Below, piece after piece: positions 39,489-48,220 of a stretch of 53,074 bases of DNA (positions within the stretch are counted from its first letter, which is position 1; the number at the start of each line of letters is the position of its first letter). Both the position numbers and the translations under genes were made by a program. The DNA comes from Clostridiales bacterium (GTDB lineage: Bacteria; Bacillota; Clostridia; Oscillospirales; Acutalibacteraceae), in assembly GCA_012519975.1 (NCBI GenBank), contig JAAYPE010000080.1:1-53074 (forward strand), written 5' to 3'. Under the pieces are notes generated by a model. The model was not told where the DNA came from and did no database searches. It saw only the letters and a program-made list of their open reading frames with translations.

Positions 39489-41954
39489 TTATTCAAAATG
39501 CTCACTTACAAGTGGAATTATACTTTTTATAGTCCCTGTTATTCCTTTTGTTATAAGTCCAACACTTCGTTTTTTGCTCTCTTTATTTAACATATTAACA
39601 AATCCATCTATCATATCATCACTTATAAGCCCCTTGCTAATCGGAACAAAACGCTTAATCGGAATGTTATACATTGTGTCATATACTATTTTTTGCATTA
39701 TTTCGTCGCCATCAAAAACAAATTTAAGCGAGCTTTTAATAGTTTCGTCAATTTTTGCACCAAGCGGTGTGTTTACAGCGTCACCAAGCGTGTCTTCTCT
39801 TGTTATTACGCCCAAATGATTTTCTGTTTTAAACGAATTTGGACTAAATCCTAGCAAATTTTCAAACTCTACATCTGACACTTTTGAAACATCTCCAACA
39901 AAATATGATGGTAAATACTTTTCGTATGATGTTTCTCTTAAAATATCGTCGTCCGAATTTACTGCTATATCTATTGCTATTCTTAAATCTGCACTTGACG
40001 ACCCTACATATATGCTATATATTCCATCTTCAACGCACCATTTTCCAATTTTTGTGCTGTAGTATTCAAAAGCACTACGGTCTAAAGTTGTTTTAACAAT
40101 TTTTCTCTCACCGGCGGGGATAAAGATTTTTTCAAAAGCTTTTAATTCTTTTTCTGGTCTAAACACTTTTGTGTTACCCTTAACAACATAAAATTGCACT
40201 ATTTCTTCTGCGTCAAAATCACCCGTATTTTCAACATTGATATAAACATCTATGCTGTCGTCCGCCAACATACTTCTTGAACTAACGGCAAGGTCTGCGT
40301 ACTCAAAACTGGTGTATGACAAGCCGTGACCAAACGGAAACATAACGGGGACCTTTGCTTTTTCATAGTACCTATAACCCACTAGCAAACTCTCTTTGTA
40401 TTCTAAATTATTATATTTATCAGGGGTGTAATAATCCTTTGCAGGTGTGTCGTTAAACGAAAAAGGGAAGGTCTCTGCAAGCTTGCCACAAGGTGATACT
40501 TGACCCGAAATTATGTTTGCAATAGCATCTCCGCCACCCTCGCCCAACAAATACGCATAGAGGATTGATTTTACTTTTGAATGCCAAGGCATTTCAACAC
40601 AAGAACCGCCAGAAACCACCACCACAACATTTTCGTTTACTTCTAAAACTGCTTTAATCAGTGCCGTTTGTGCGTTTGACAACCTCATATCAACTCTGTC
40701 AAAACCCTCGCAAACATCACTATCACAAGCACCCACAAAAGCCACAACAACATCAGCATTTTGCGAGACTTTTTTTGCATTATTCAAAAGAACTTCATCA
40801 GCTTTATCTGCATTTTTTTCATATCCCTTTGCATAAGCTAGGTCGGGATAAATTTTTTGCAAGCCATCGTACGCATTTTCAACCTTGTGTGGATTTATCC
40901 TTGAGCTTCCGTACCCTTGAAAAATCGGGTCCTTTGCAAGACTTCCTACAACTGCAACCTTTGCATTGTTTTTTAACGGAAGAATTTTATCATCATTTTT
41001 TAGCAAAACCACTGATTTTTCTGCGGCCTTTTTTGCAAGCTCGTGATGAGCCTTTTTATCATATTCAAAGTGGCTTGATTTAATCAAATTTTCTTCAGAA
41101 TTTTGAATCAAATTTAAAACTCTGCTAACACTTGTATTTAGTGTTTCTTGCGACACAGTGTTATCCCTATATGCTTTTGCAATTTTATAAACATTTGAAT
41201 AACCCGAAGACGGCATTTCAATATCAAGTCCCGCATTTAGTGCTGCTACTCTATCATTCACCGCTGTCCAGTCGCTAATTACAGCACCCTTAAAGCCCCA
41301 TTCTGCCCTTAAAATTTGGTTTTGCAAATAGGCGTTTTCTGTGCAATATGTGCCGTTGATTTTATTGTATGCACTCATAACTGTCCACGGTTGAGCCTTT
41401 TTAACTGCAATTTCAAAAGCACGCAAATATATTTCTCTAAGTGCTCTTTCGTCAACAATTGAGTTGCTTTTTAGCCTGTTTGTTTCTGTGCTATTTGCTG
41501 CAAAATGCTTTATTGATGTGCCTACACCTTTTTCTTGAACGCCGTTTATCATTGCTGCAGCAAGTTCACCCGTAAGATATGGGTCCTCTGAAAAATATTC
41601 AAAATTCCTGCCACAAAGCGGTGACCTTTTTATATTCACCCCAGGGCCTAAAAGGACAGAAACCCTCTCCTGTATACACTCGTCTGCAAGGGCGTTTCCA
41701 ACCTCACTCATCAGCTGTCTGTCCCAAGTGCAAGCAAGAGCACTAGCCGTTGGAAAACAAGTTGATTTAACAGTGTATGAGCCTTTTGCGTTTTCATTTT
41801 TCTTTGTTTTTCTCAGCCCGTGCGGACCATCTGTAACCATAATCGAGGGAAGTCCAATTCGTTTAATTGAATTTAAATGCCAAAGGTCTTTGCCAGTAAG
41901 CATTAACGCTCTTTCTCTGATTGTCATCTTTGAAATCCATTTATTATAAATCAT
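39489..41954 (-). CDS. Glycoside hydrolase family 3 beta-glucosidase
   Basis: 821 residues, no signal peptide, so probably cytoplasmic. It releases sugars from the non-reducing ends of beta-glucosides or similar. The N-terminal barrel has VTDGPHGLRK, FPTASALACTWD, GRNFEYFSEDPYLTG, KHFAANSTETNR and the nucleophile in GAVISDWTA (Asp228). The second domain has AAEKSVVLLKND and GCGSCVEM-like VVSGGSCVEMPW. A fibronectin III-like domain follows (PFGHGLSYTSFEYADL to about 660). A C-terminal extension of some 160 residues is seen in Clostridial relatives and is unassigned. It ends facing the DUF362 gene and begins 15 nt after the esterase gene, forming a small carbohydrate-use operon. Confidence 0.94.
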   Translation of the reverse strand: MIYNKWISKMTIRERALMLTGKDLWHLNSIKRIGLPSIMVTDGPHGLRKTKKNENAKGSYTVKSTCFPTASALACTWDRQLMSEVGNALADECIQERVSVLLGPGVNIKRSPLCGRNFEYFSEDPYLTGELAAAMINGVQEKGVGTSIKHFAANSTETNRLKSNSIVDERALREIYLRAFEIAVKKAQPWTVMSAYNKINGTYCTENAYLQNQILRAEWGFKGAVISDWTAVNDRVAALNAGLDIEMPSSGYSNVYKIAKAYRDNTVSQETLNTSVSRVLNLIQNSEENLIKSSHFEYDKKAHHELAKKAAEKSVVLLKNDDKILPLKNNAKVAVVGSLAKDPIFQGYGSSRINPHKVENAYDGLQKIYPDLAYAKGYEKNADKADEVLLNNAKKVSQNADVVVAFVGACDSDVCEGFDRVDMRLSNAQTALIKAVLEVNENVVVVVSGGSCVEMPWHSKVKSILYAYLLGEGGGDAIANIISGQVSPCGKLAETFPFSFNDTPAKDYYTPDKYNNLEYKESLLVGYRYYEKAKVPVMFPFGHGLSYTSFEYADLAVSSRSMLADDSIDVYINVENTGDFDAEEIVQFYVVKGNTKVFRPEKELKAFEKIFIPAGERKIVKTTLDRSAFEYYSTKIGKWCVEDGIYSIYVGSSSADLRIAIDIAVNSDDDILRETSYEKYLPSYFVGDVSKVSDVEFENLLGFSPNSFKTENHLGVITREDTLGDAVNTPLGAKIDETIKSSLKFVFDGDEIMQKIVYDTMYNIPIKRFVPISKGLISDDMIDGFVNMLNKESKKRSVGLITKGITGTIKSIIPLVSEHFE

Positions 41955-41969
41955 ACTGCTCCTCCATTT

Positions 41970-42830
41970 TTAAAAACCATAATTTTTAAGCCATCTAACA
42001 CAAAGGTCGCTCCAGCAAGACGCAAGGTAATTATCGCCCTTGTTTATCTCACCTTTTTTTGTATCCGCAAGCCCTTGACCGTGGTCACCATAAGGAAAAA
42101 GGTGCATTTCAACAGGCACATTCATTTCATTTAGCACCGTTGCAAGCTCAAGTGAAGTTTTGTAATTTATCATACCGTCACTCATTGATTGCCAAATAAA
42201 AGACGGCGGAAAATGCTTATATTCTCTATCAAAAACAACATCAAAATATGAAATCAAGCTAAATTCTTCGTCGTCATCATACTCGTCCACAACATTTATG
42301 GCACTATAGCAAAAAACCGTAGCATTTGGCCTGCTTGACATTCTCTCAATCGGGTCGGGCGAAGACTGGTCGCCGTCGTCACCATACAAAGCACAAAGGC
42401 TTGCAAGATTTCCTCCCGCTGAAAATCCTAAAACTGCAATTTTATCCTCATCAAACCCGTATTTTTTCGCATTAAAACGCAAAAACCTAATCGCTCTTTT
42501 TGCGTCTTTTAAAATAGTATCCCTAGCATACGGCACTACACGATAATCTAAAACAGCGGCGGCAATACCACTATCATTAAACTTTTTTGCAACATTAACA
42601 GCTTCGTTAGTTGATTTATACAGATATTTGCCACCAGGAATTACCAGCACGCAACCCGTGTTTTCTCTCGCCTTTTCGGACTTGAAAAAAGCTATAGACG
42701 GTTTTTCTTGCTCTATGCTATCGTCCCAATCTGGAATATCTTTGTCCCAAAGAAACTGCCTGTCATACCCCGATATCATCTCTTTCCAAACTGCTAATTT
42801 TTGCATACCCTCTAATAAACCCGTTGCCAA
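41970..42830 (-). CDS. Alpha/beta hydrolase, acetyl esterase-like
   Basis: About 286 residues from TTG 42830, which lies 8 nt after AGGGAG; GTG 42839 and ATG 42806 are alternatives with worse spacing. Alpha/beta hydrolase of the BD-FAE/acetyl-xylan esterase-like type. Oxyanion strand VLVIPGGKYLYKS, AAVLDYRVVPYA, nucleophile Ser in VLGFSAGGNLASL (near 137), and catalytic His in HLFPYGDHGQGLAD near 262, with Asp in between. Intracellular. It precedes the GH3 gene by 15 nt, so it likely removes acyl groups from imported oligosaccharides that the GH3 enzyme then cleaves. That shared role is inferred from context. Confidence 0.9.
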   Translation of the reverse strand: MATGLLEGMQKLAVWKEMISGYDRQFLWDKDIPDWDDSIEQEKPSIAFFKSEKARENTGCVLVIPGGKYLYKSTNEAVNVAKKFNDSGIAAAVLDYRVVPYARDTILKDAKRAIRFLRFNAKKYGFDEDKIAVLGFSAGGNLASLCALYGDDGDQSSPDPIERMSSRPNATVFCYSAINVVDEYDDDEEFSLISYFDVVFDREYKHFPPSFIWQSMSDGMINYKTSLELATVLNEMNVPVEMHLFPYGDHGQGLADTKKGEINKGDNYLASCWSDLCVRWLKNYGF

Positions 42831-42998
42831 TAGTACCACTCCCTAAAAGCCTATTAATGTTTTTTGTATACTCCATACGATAAGATATAAAATTAAGTAT
42901 AATGATTATTATATCATATTTTTGCCGTTTTTTTGTCTGATTTTATTTCTATCCAAATTAATCATATCAAGCGGTAGTGTGATTTTTACAGCTGAATT

Positions 42999-44321
42999 TT
43001 AATCCTCGTTTTCAAACTCTGATTGTAGCAAAATTTCTGCTTGTGCTTGACCTATATCCTCAACATTTTTAAGCCTTTTCTTTATAATTGTATTTCTATG
43101 CTGTGCCTCGTCCAGAGTTTTTCCTGCTTCATCAATTTTTTTACGAGCCTTTTCAAGCACTCCACCAAAAGTTTCGTACTGTGCTTTTGCGACTGCAAGC
43201 AACTGCCTTACCTCGTTTGCTTTTTCATTAATTGCAATTGACCTAAAGCCCATTGACAACGAATTGAGTAGTGCCGTTATTGTGCTAGGCCCCGCTATCA
43301 TAACATTAAATTCGCTTTGCAATCGCTCTGGAAGTCCCGTTCTTGAGGACGCAATTTCTGCATAAAGTCCTTCCGTCGCAAGATACATTATTGCAAAAGG
43401 CGTCGTTACTGGCTCGTTTATATATTCTGAGACTTTTTTCGCCTCCGTTTTTATGCTATCTTCAAGAGCTTTTCTGGCTTTTGCAAGTGCCTGTGCGTCC
43501 GCTTTATCTGCCGCGTCGCAAAGTCTGATATAATCCTCCATAGGAAATTTTGAGTCAATAGGCAAGTATGTAATTTGTGTTGGGTCGTCGCTTGACGGAA
43601 TTTTTACCGCAAATTCAACACGCTTTTTCGAGTCTTTTTTTGTTGCCACATTTTTCTCATACATTGACGGTATTGTTTGGTCAAGTATTCCCTCAAGCTG
43701 AATTTCTGCCCAAGTTCCTCTTGCTTTAACATTTGTAAGGACTCTATTGAGTGCCGTTACATTATCCGTAACACCCGATGAAAGTTCTTTCATTTCTCCA
43801 AGTGATTTATACACATTTTCAAGCTGTTGTGAAACCGTTTTAAACGAGCTATCCAGTCTTGTTGTTAATGTATTTGTCAATTTTTCATCAACTGTTTGAC
43901 GCATTTGGTCAAGCTTTTTCTCATTGCTTTCTTGCAATTTTGAAATCGCTTGCTCCAAAACTTTATTTTGTTTTTCGTTTTGATTAATATTTATTTCTCT
44001 AATTTCTGAAAGCGAGCGAGTTGTTTTTTCTGCAAGATTTATTTGTTGCTCATAATTTGCTTTTGTCATATCCGAGAGTTTTAGCGAAACATCATTTAGA
44101 TTTTTTGAAATTTCTTCTCTCATATCTTTTTGTTGTGCTATTGTTTCCATTCTCAAACGCTGAAACTCATCGCTCATTCGGCGAGACATTTCATCGACAT
44201 TTTGCTTTACAGCACCAAGTTGTTCAGGCACATCTGATTTTTTAAGCGACATTATTAAAAATATAGTGGCAACATTTAAAGCCACGATGGCTACCCCAAA
44301 AAATACAACAATATAATTCAT
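42999..44321 (-). CDS. rmuC: RmuC family DNA recombination protein
   Basis: 440 residues from ATG 44321 with AAGGGGA about 12 nt upstream. The first 25 residues form one membrane helix (YIVVFFGVAIVALNVATIFL). Residues about 30-190 are a long coiled coil rich in Gln, Glu, Lys. The conserved RmuC core (about 205-400) starts with TNVKARGTWAEIQLEGILDQ and includes VEFAVKIPSSDDP, YLPIDSKFPMEDYIRLCDA, PFAIMYLATEGLYAEI and GPSTITALLNSLSMGFRSI. RmuC proteins carry a nuclease-like fold and limit inversion at short inverted repeats. It is transcribed alone, away from the repeat block that follows upstream. Confidence 0.94.
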   Translation of the reverse strand: MNYIVVFFGVAIVALNVATIFLIMSLKKSDVPEQLGAVKQNVDEMSRRMSDEFQRLRMETIAQQKDMREEISKNLNDVSLKLSDMTKANYEQQINLAEKTTRSLSEIREININQNEKQNKVLEQAISKLQESNEKKLDQMRQTVDEKLTNTLTTRLDSSFKTVSQQLENVYKSLGEMKELSSGVTDNVTALNRVLTNVKARGTWAEIQLEGILDQTIPSMYEKNVATKKDSKKRVEFAVKIPSSDDPTQITYLPIDSKFPMEDYIRLCDAADKADAQALAKARKALEDSIKTEAKKVSEYINEPVTTPFAIMYLATEGLYAEIASSRTGLPERLQSEFNVMIAGPSTITALLNSLSMGFRSIAINEKANEVRQLLAVAKAQYETFGGVLEKARKKIDEAGKTLDEAQHRNTIIKKRLKNVEDIGQAQAEILLQSEFENED

Positions 44322-44572
44322 TGTTTTTAAAATTCCCCTTTGCACTGTTTTTATTATACAACTATAAAATTATAACATAAAAATGATTACTTATTCTAGT
44401 ATACATTATATTTTTTGTTTTTGGTGTGGGGGAGTTGGTGTGTGAGGCGAGTTTGGGTTTGATTTTATAATTTGCTTGTCGATTTTTAGTTTGCTATCTT
44501 AGTTAGTTTTAGACACAATCATTGACTATGCGAACCTAAACATACTTTGCTTTGCCTTTTACCTTTTCCTCT

Positions 44573-44671
44573 TTCATTTCTTTGCTCGCCAAAGAAACGA
44601 AACAAAGAAAGGCGACACGGGGGAAACCCTCTGTTACCCTTTCAGTCGCGTTTCCCCCGTGACCCCCATCC
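44573..44671 (+). repeat. 99-bp structured repeat, copy C
   Basis: Same 99-bp length and orientation as the copies at 16641 and 17058. Differences include ACGAAACAAAG and CAGTCGCGTTT. Both stems (TTTCTTTG / CAAAGAAA and CACGGGGGAAA / TTTCCCCCGTG) are fully kept while the loops vary. Confidence 0.88.
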
Positions 44672-44762
44672 CACTGCTCCTAAATATACTTTGTTGGATA
44701 TGGTTGGTTTGATTTTTTAATTTAAGTTTGTGAGTCGATTTATAATCTGATTAATCAGCCAA

Positions 44763-44930
44763 TTTTAGACACGGGGAGCTACTGTGATTGTCGATTTTTA
44801 AATTGCTCTATTATTTAATTTTAGACACGATAAATTACTGTGTGGATTGATTTATAATTTGATTTGTTTTTTAGTTTTAGGTATGGTTATCTACTGTGCT
44901 TTCCGATTTATATTCTGATATGCCAATTAA
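44763..44930 (+). repeat. Degenerate direct repeat array with 56-bp period
   Basis: TTTTAGACAC-type words start at 44763, 44819 and 44875, spacing exactly 56. Each unit also shares ...TACTGTG... near position 20 and GATTTATAATTTG-like sequence near 30. An isolated copy at 44507 lies on the other side of the 99-bp element. Confidence 0.75.
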
Positions 44931-45080
44931 ATTCAAAAACAAAGCTTTCCCTTTTAAATATACAACAAAAATAGTCATCTTGCATATTACACAGTTTTGC
45001 ATTATATGATATAATAATCATTAATAATTATTATACTAGATTTTACATAACAACTTTATTATTTTATCGGAGATGTAAAG

Positions 45081-46718
45081 ATGAAAAAAAGATTTATATC
45101 TATCTTCCTATGCGTTTGTTTTACACTTGCTTTGTTTAGCTCTTGTAAAAGTAAAAATAAATATGATACTATTCGTTTTCCAATCAGCTCTGACCCATTG
45201 TGTCTTGACCCACAAATTGCCGTTGGCACTCCTGCAAACATTGTTATAAACAACTGCTTTGAGGGTCTTGTTAGGATTGGTGAGGGTGGAAAAATTATTC
45301 CAGGTGTTGCAAAAAGTTGGTCTGTTTCCTCTGATTCTCTTACATACACCTTTAATCTTCGCACTGATGCAAAATGGTTTTTGCCAAAAGATTTAGAAGA
45401 CACTCTTGGCGAAGACTATGAAAAAACATTTGACGATAGAGTTACTGCAAACGATTTTGTTTTTGCTTTAAAGCGTGCGATTGACCCGAACACAAATGCA
45501 CCAAATGCCACAACTCTTTATGCGATAAAAAATGCACAAGAGATTCACTCTGGGAATATGTCTGTCGACAAGCTCGGCGTTACGGCTATTGACAAATACA
45601 CGCTACAAATTAAACTCGATTACAGTAGTTTGAACTTTTTAAGCGTCCTTTCAACCCCTATTGCTATGCCTTGCAGTGAGGCTTTTTTTGAAAAAACCTC
45701 TGGTCGCTATGGGCTATCTACCAAGCTTTTGATTTGCAATGGTCCATTTTATTTGAGGGTTTGGGAGAAAGATACAAAGCTTTTTTTAGGTGCTAGCAAA
45801 ACATACAAGGGCAACGATAAGGTTGTCCCTACTGGTGTTCGTCTTATTGTCAATCCTGATAGCACCACTTATTTTTCAAATCTTACGGGCGAGGGGTATG
45901 ATGCAGCTCCGATATCTTTTAATGATGTTTCGTCTCTGCCGTCTGATATGAATTTTAAAACTGACGAGTACAAAAACATTGTTTGGTCGCTGTGCTTTAA
46001 CAACAACAGTTCTTTTCTTAGCAACGAGGATTTTAGGCTCGCACTTTGCCACTCTACAAATCTCTCTGTTATGCAATCAAAATCATCTACAAAAGCCGAG
46101 GGCATTGTGCCTTCCTCCTGCTCTATCGTTCCTGGTGTTTCATACCGTGCTGGCTCCAATGTTATTACACTTTCAAATTATGATGTAGACCTTGCAAAAA
46201 ACTATTGGAAAAAATATATTGATGCGGAAAACAGCCCCGAAATAACGCTATCATTATTGTGTGTTGAAGAGCATAAAACCCTGATTAAAAAGCTTATTCA
46301 AGACTGGCAAGATGTGTTTGGCATTGAGTTTTCTGTTAGCATTGTCACAATGGAAAAAAGCGAACTCAAAAAGCGTATTTATAACGGAAACTATGAGCTT
46401 GCTTTTGCACCTGTTTTTGCTGATGAATTTTTAGCATCTGAATTTTTAAACCGTTTTGGCACAGGTAGTTTTGGAAATGTTGCAAATTACTCGTCACCAA
46501 CATATGACGCAATGCTTGAAAACATAAGAAAAGCTAAGGATAAAGACTCCTTGCTATCTATGTGTAAAGAAGCTGAAAAACATCTGATAAACGACGGCAT
46601 AATCTTTCCCGTGTATTTTGAGAACAGCTATATCACCGTTAATGCTAATGTTGAGGGGCTGTACTTTTACCCATCAGGAGAGAATGTCACCTTTATAAAA
46701 GCACACCACAAGTCTTAA
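45081..46718 (+). CDS. Oligopeptide-type ABC transporter substrate-binding lipoprotein
   Basis: 545 residues, OppA/DppA family (SBP_bac_5). Lipoprotein signal MKKRFISIFLCVCF with lipobox LFSSC, Cys22. The mature part begins with DTIRFPISSDPLCLDPQIA and has the family blocks CFEGLVRIGEGGKIIPGVAKSW (in part), YTFNLRTDAKWF, VTANDFVFALKRAIDP, LQIKLDYSSLNFLSVLSTP and ICNGPFYLRVWEK. The C-terminal lobe ends with EAEKHLINDGIIFPVYFENS. It should capture peptides outside the cell. No permease or ATPase genes are next to it, so it is an orphan binding protein that may serve a transporter elsewhere or act in sensing. ATG with GGAGATG upstream. Confidence 0.92.
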   Translation: MKKRFISIFLCVCFTLALFSSCKSKNKYDTIRFPISSDPLCLDPQIAVGTPANIVINNCFEGLVRIGEGGKIIPGVAKSWSVSSDSLTYTFNLRTDAKWFLPKDLEDTLGEDYEKTFDDRVTANDFVFALKRAIDPNTNAPNATTLYAIKNAQEIHSGNMSVDKLGVTAIDKYTLQIKLDYSSLNFLSVLSTPIAMPCSEAFFEKTSGRYGLSTKLLICNGPFYLRVWEKDTKLFLGASKTYKGNDKVVPTGVRLIVNPDSTTYFSNLTGEGYDAAPISFNDVSSLPSDMNFKTDEYKNIVWSLCFNNNSSFLSNEDFRLALCHSTNLSVMQSKSSTKAEGIVPSSCSIVPGVSYRAGSNVITLSNYDVDLAKNYWKKYIDAENSPEITLSLLCVEEHKTLIKKLIQDWQDVFGIEFSVSIVTMEKSELKKRIYNGNYELAFAPVFADEFLASEFLNRFGTGSFGNVANYSSPTYDAMLENIRKAKDKDSLLSMCKEAEKHLINDGIIFPVYFENSYITVNANVEGLYFYPSGENVTFIKAHHKS

Positions 46719-46736
46719 GTATTTTATGTGAATATT

Positions 46737-46774
46737 AAAACCCGCCAAGGAGAAACCTCTCTTTGACGGGTTAA
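46737..46774. terminator. Convergent terminator hairpin
   Basis: AACCCGCCAAGGAG pairs imperfectly with CTCTTTGACGGGTT. It lies between the OppA-type gene (+) and the last gene of the surface operon (-); the minus-strand side is followed by TTTTAATAT. Confidence 0.65.
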
Positions 46775-46837
46775 TTTATTACATCGTTTTTATTTTAGGG
46801 GAATAAAAATATAAAAACTTTGAGAATTACTACTATT

Positions 46838-47626
46838 TTATTCTTGTGTTTCTTTAGCTTTTTTGCTCTTTATAATCGTTACAACGGTGAATGCAATTAC
46901 TACTGAAACTAGCAAGCCACCCCACATAATAATCTGCACAGGGTCGCCTGTGTTAACAATAGAACCAGGGAATTTGCTACCATCACCAGAGCCACCCTGA
47001 CCGTCTATATTAGGAAGATTTGCAAGTGGAACATTACCGTCATCAATTTCTATTGTTTCCATACTACCGTTTTGTTCTACAATAAAAATCCACTTTACAC
47101 TGCCAGAAAGTCCTTGATACTTGTTATCTACCGACCCGTCCATCATAATCTCGATACTGATGTTTTCTGCTGTGTTTTTTGCAAGCTCTCCCAAAAACAA
47201 GCTATCTTGTGTAATGTCGTTTGGTGTTTTAGTTTTTGTGCTACCCCCAACACTACCGTCATATACAACTGTTCCGTTTATGTCTGAAACTTTTATTTTT
47301 ATCTTATTATGAATAAGGTCCCAAACCAAATCTTTTTGCTCATCTGTAAGCCCTTGTTGTTGCTCAGATGCTGCAACTCTAAGATAAAACTTTGCACTGT
47401 CAGAGCTTGTATTATTTATGCTTACTTGCTGTGTTCTAGTTTCTCCAGGAAGCAATTTCTTAAACCCTGAAAATAAGTCCCCTGTGCTAGACTTAAAAGT
47501 GATGTTTTTTCCAAAACTTACTTCTGGATTGCTTTTTGCGAATGATGTCATACCGAGCGAAATCATAAGAGTTATTGACATGATAACGCTAAAAATGATT
47601 TTTTTAATATTATTATATTTCATCAT
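46838..47626 (-). CDS. TasA-like surface protein with sortase-type anchor (VNTGD)
   Basis: 262 residues. A Sec signal peptide ends near TSFA (30). The mature domain (about 33-190) has an Ig-like/TasA-type pattern: NITFKSSTGDLFSGFKKLLP, GETRTQQVSINNTSSDSAKF, YLRVAAS and VKWIFIVEQNG. A Gly/Ser/Asp linker leads to FPGSIVNTGD (219-228), then a hydrophobic helix (about 229-252) and KSKKAKETQE. This is the layout of a wall-sorting signal, with VNTGD in the place of LPXTG. It would be anchored by a sortase and is the last gene of the sipW operon, a fit for the base that holds a fibre on the wall. No sortase gene is in this operon. GAGGAG precedes the ATG. Confidence 0.78.
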   Translation of the reverse strand: MMKYNNIKKIIFSVIMSITLMISLGMTSFAKSNPEVSFGKNITFKSSTGDLFSGFKKLLPGETRTQQVSINNTSSDSAKFYLRVAASEQQQGLTDEQKDLVWDLIHNKIKIKVSDINGTVVYDGSVGGSTKTKTPNDITQDSLFLGELAKNTAENISIEIMMDGSVDNKYQGLSGSVKWIFIVEQNGSMETIEIDDGNVPLANLPNIDGQGGSGDGSKFPGSIVNTGDPVQIIMWGGLLVSVVIAFTVVTIIKSKKAKETQE

Positions 47627-47638
47627 GCTAACTCCTCA

Positions 47639-48202
47639 CTATCTGTTGTTTAATTTGCCGTCTGTATCAACTTCAACCGCACTCCAAGCCTCCAAAACAG
47701 CCTCTTTAGGGTCAGTCTGAATAGAATCTGCAAAAATCTCTAGCTTTATCTTTTTGCTGTCTTGTGAAGTTGGTAAACTCAAAGTGTTGATTAAATTTGT
47801 GGTCATAGCGTTTGGTTGCACTTTTTCTTTGTAATAATAGTTACCGTCCGAACCCTTAAACCAATCCACACTATTTATTTGTATGCTGTAATCTGTATCA
47901 AGCACATTATTTGCCAATGTATCTCCGTTATCATCAACCCACGAAAGCACAATTGTCGCACGAATATACTCGTCGATTGTTCCGGTGTTTTTAATCTTAA
48001 TGTTGCTTTGATTGTTGTTTGCTGTCATTCCCTCTACACTACAACTCACTTGTGCAACATCAAAATTATTATCAGCAGAAGCGTTTGCTGTAAGCCACGC
48101 AATTGTTCCACCAACTGTGCCTGCTACAATTACAAGTGCGAAGATAATTAGTGCATATTTTTTTATAAATTCTGTTTGTTTAATTTTGTTTAAAATTTTC
48201 AC
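47639..48202 (-). CDS. TasA/camelysin-like protein with SipW-type signal peptide (second)
   Basis: 187 residues. GTG start with GGAGGT 6 nt upstream. The signal is of the SipW type: a basic N-terminus, ALIIFALVIVAGTVGGTIAW and LTANASADNNF. The mature part (about 140 residues) is a beta-rich domain with FDVAQVSCSVEGM, IKIKNTGTIDEYIRATIVLSW, VDWFKGSDGNYYYKEKVQP and SKKIKLEIFADSIQTDP, similar to minor TasA-type subunits. No wall anchor is present. Gap to the VWA gene is 18 nt. It is likely processed by the SipW of this operon and added to the same fibre. Confidence 0.85.
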   Translation of the reverse strand: MKILNKIKQTEFIKKYALIIFALVIVAGTVGGTIAWLTANASADNNFDVAQVSCSVEGMTANNNQSNIKIKNTGTIDEYIRATIVLSWVDDNGDTLANNVLDTDYSIQINSVDWFKGSDGNYYYKEKVQPNAMTTNLINTLSLPTSQDSKKIKLEIFADSIQTDPKEAVLEAWSAVEVDTDGKLNNR

Positions 48203-48220
48203 AATAATACCTCCGCCTTA

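Larger units (their letters stand above)
44346..45060. other. Gene-free repeat block
   Basis: About 720 bp without a gene. It holds one 99-bp structured repeat (copy C), a TTTTAGACAC word upstream of it at 44507 and a 56-bp-period array after it. An AT-rich leader with TATAAT at 45010-45015 lies before the OppA-type gene, but no well-spaced -35 is clear. Confidence 0.75.

Noticed and set aside
39408..39819. Plus-strand frames downstream of the DUF362 terminator
   Set aside because: They lie opposite the GH3 gene end, overlap a conserved coding sequence and have no binding site.
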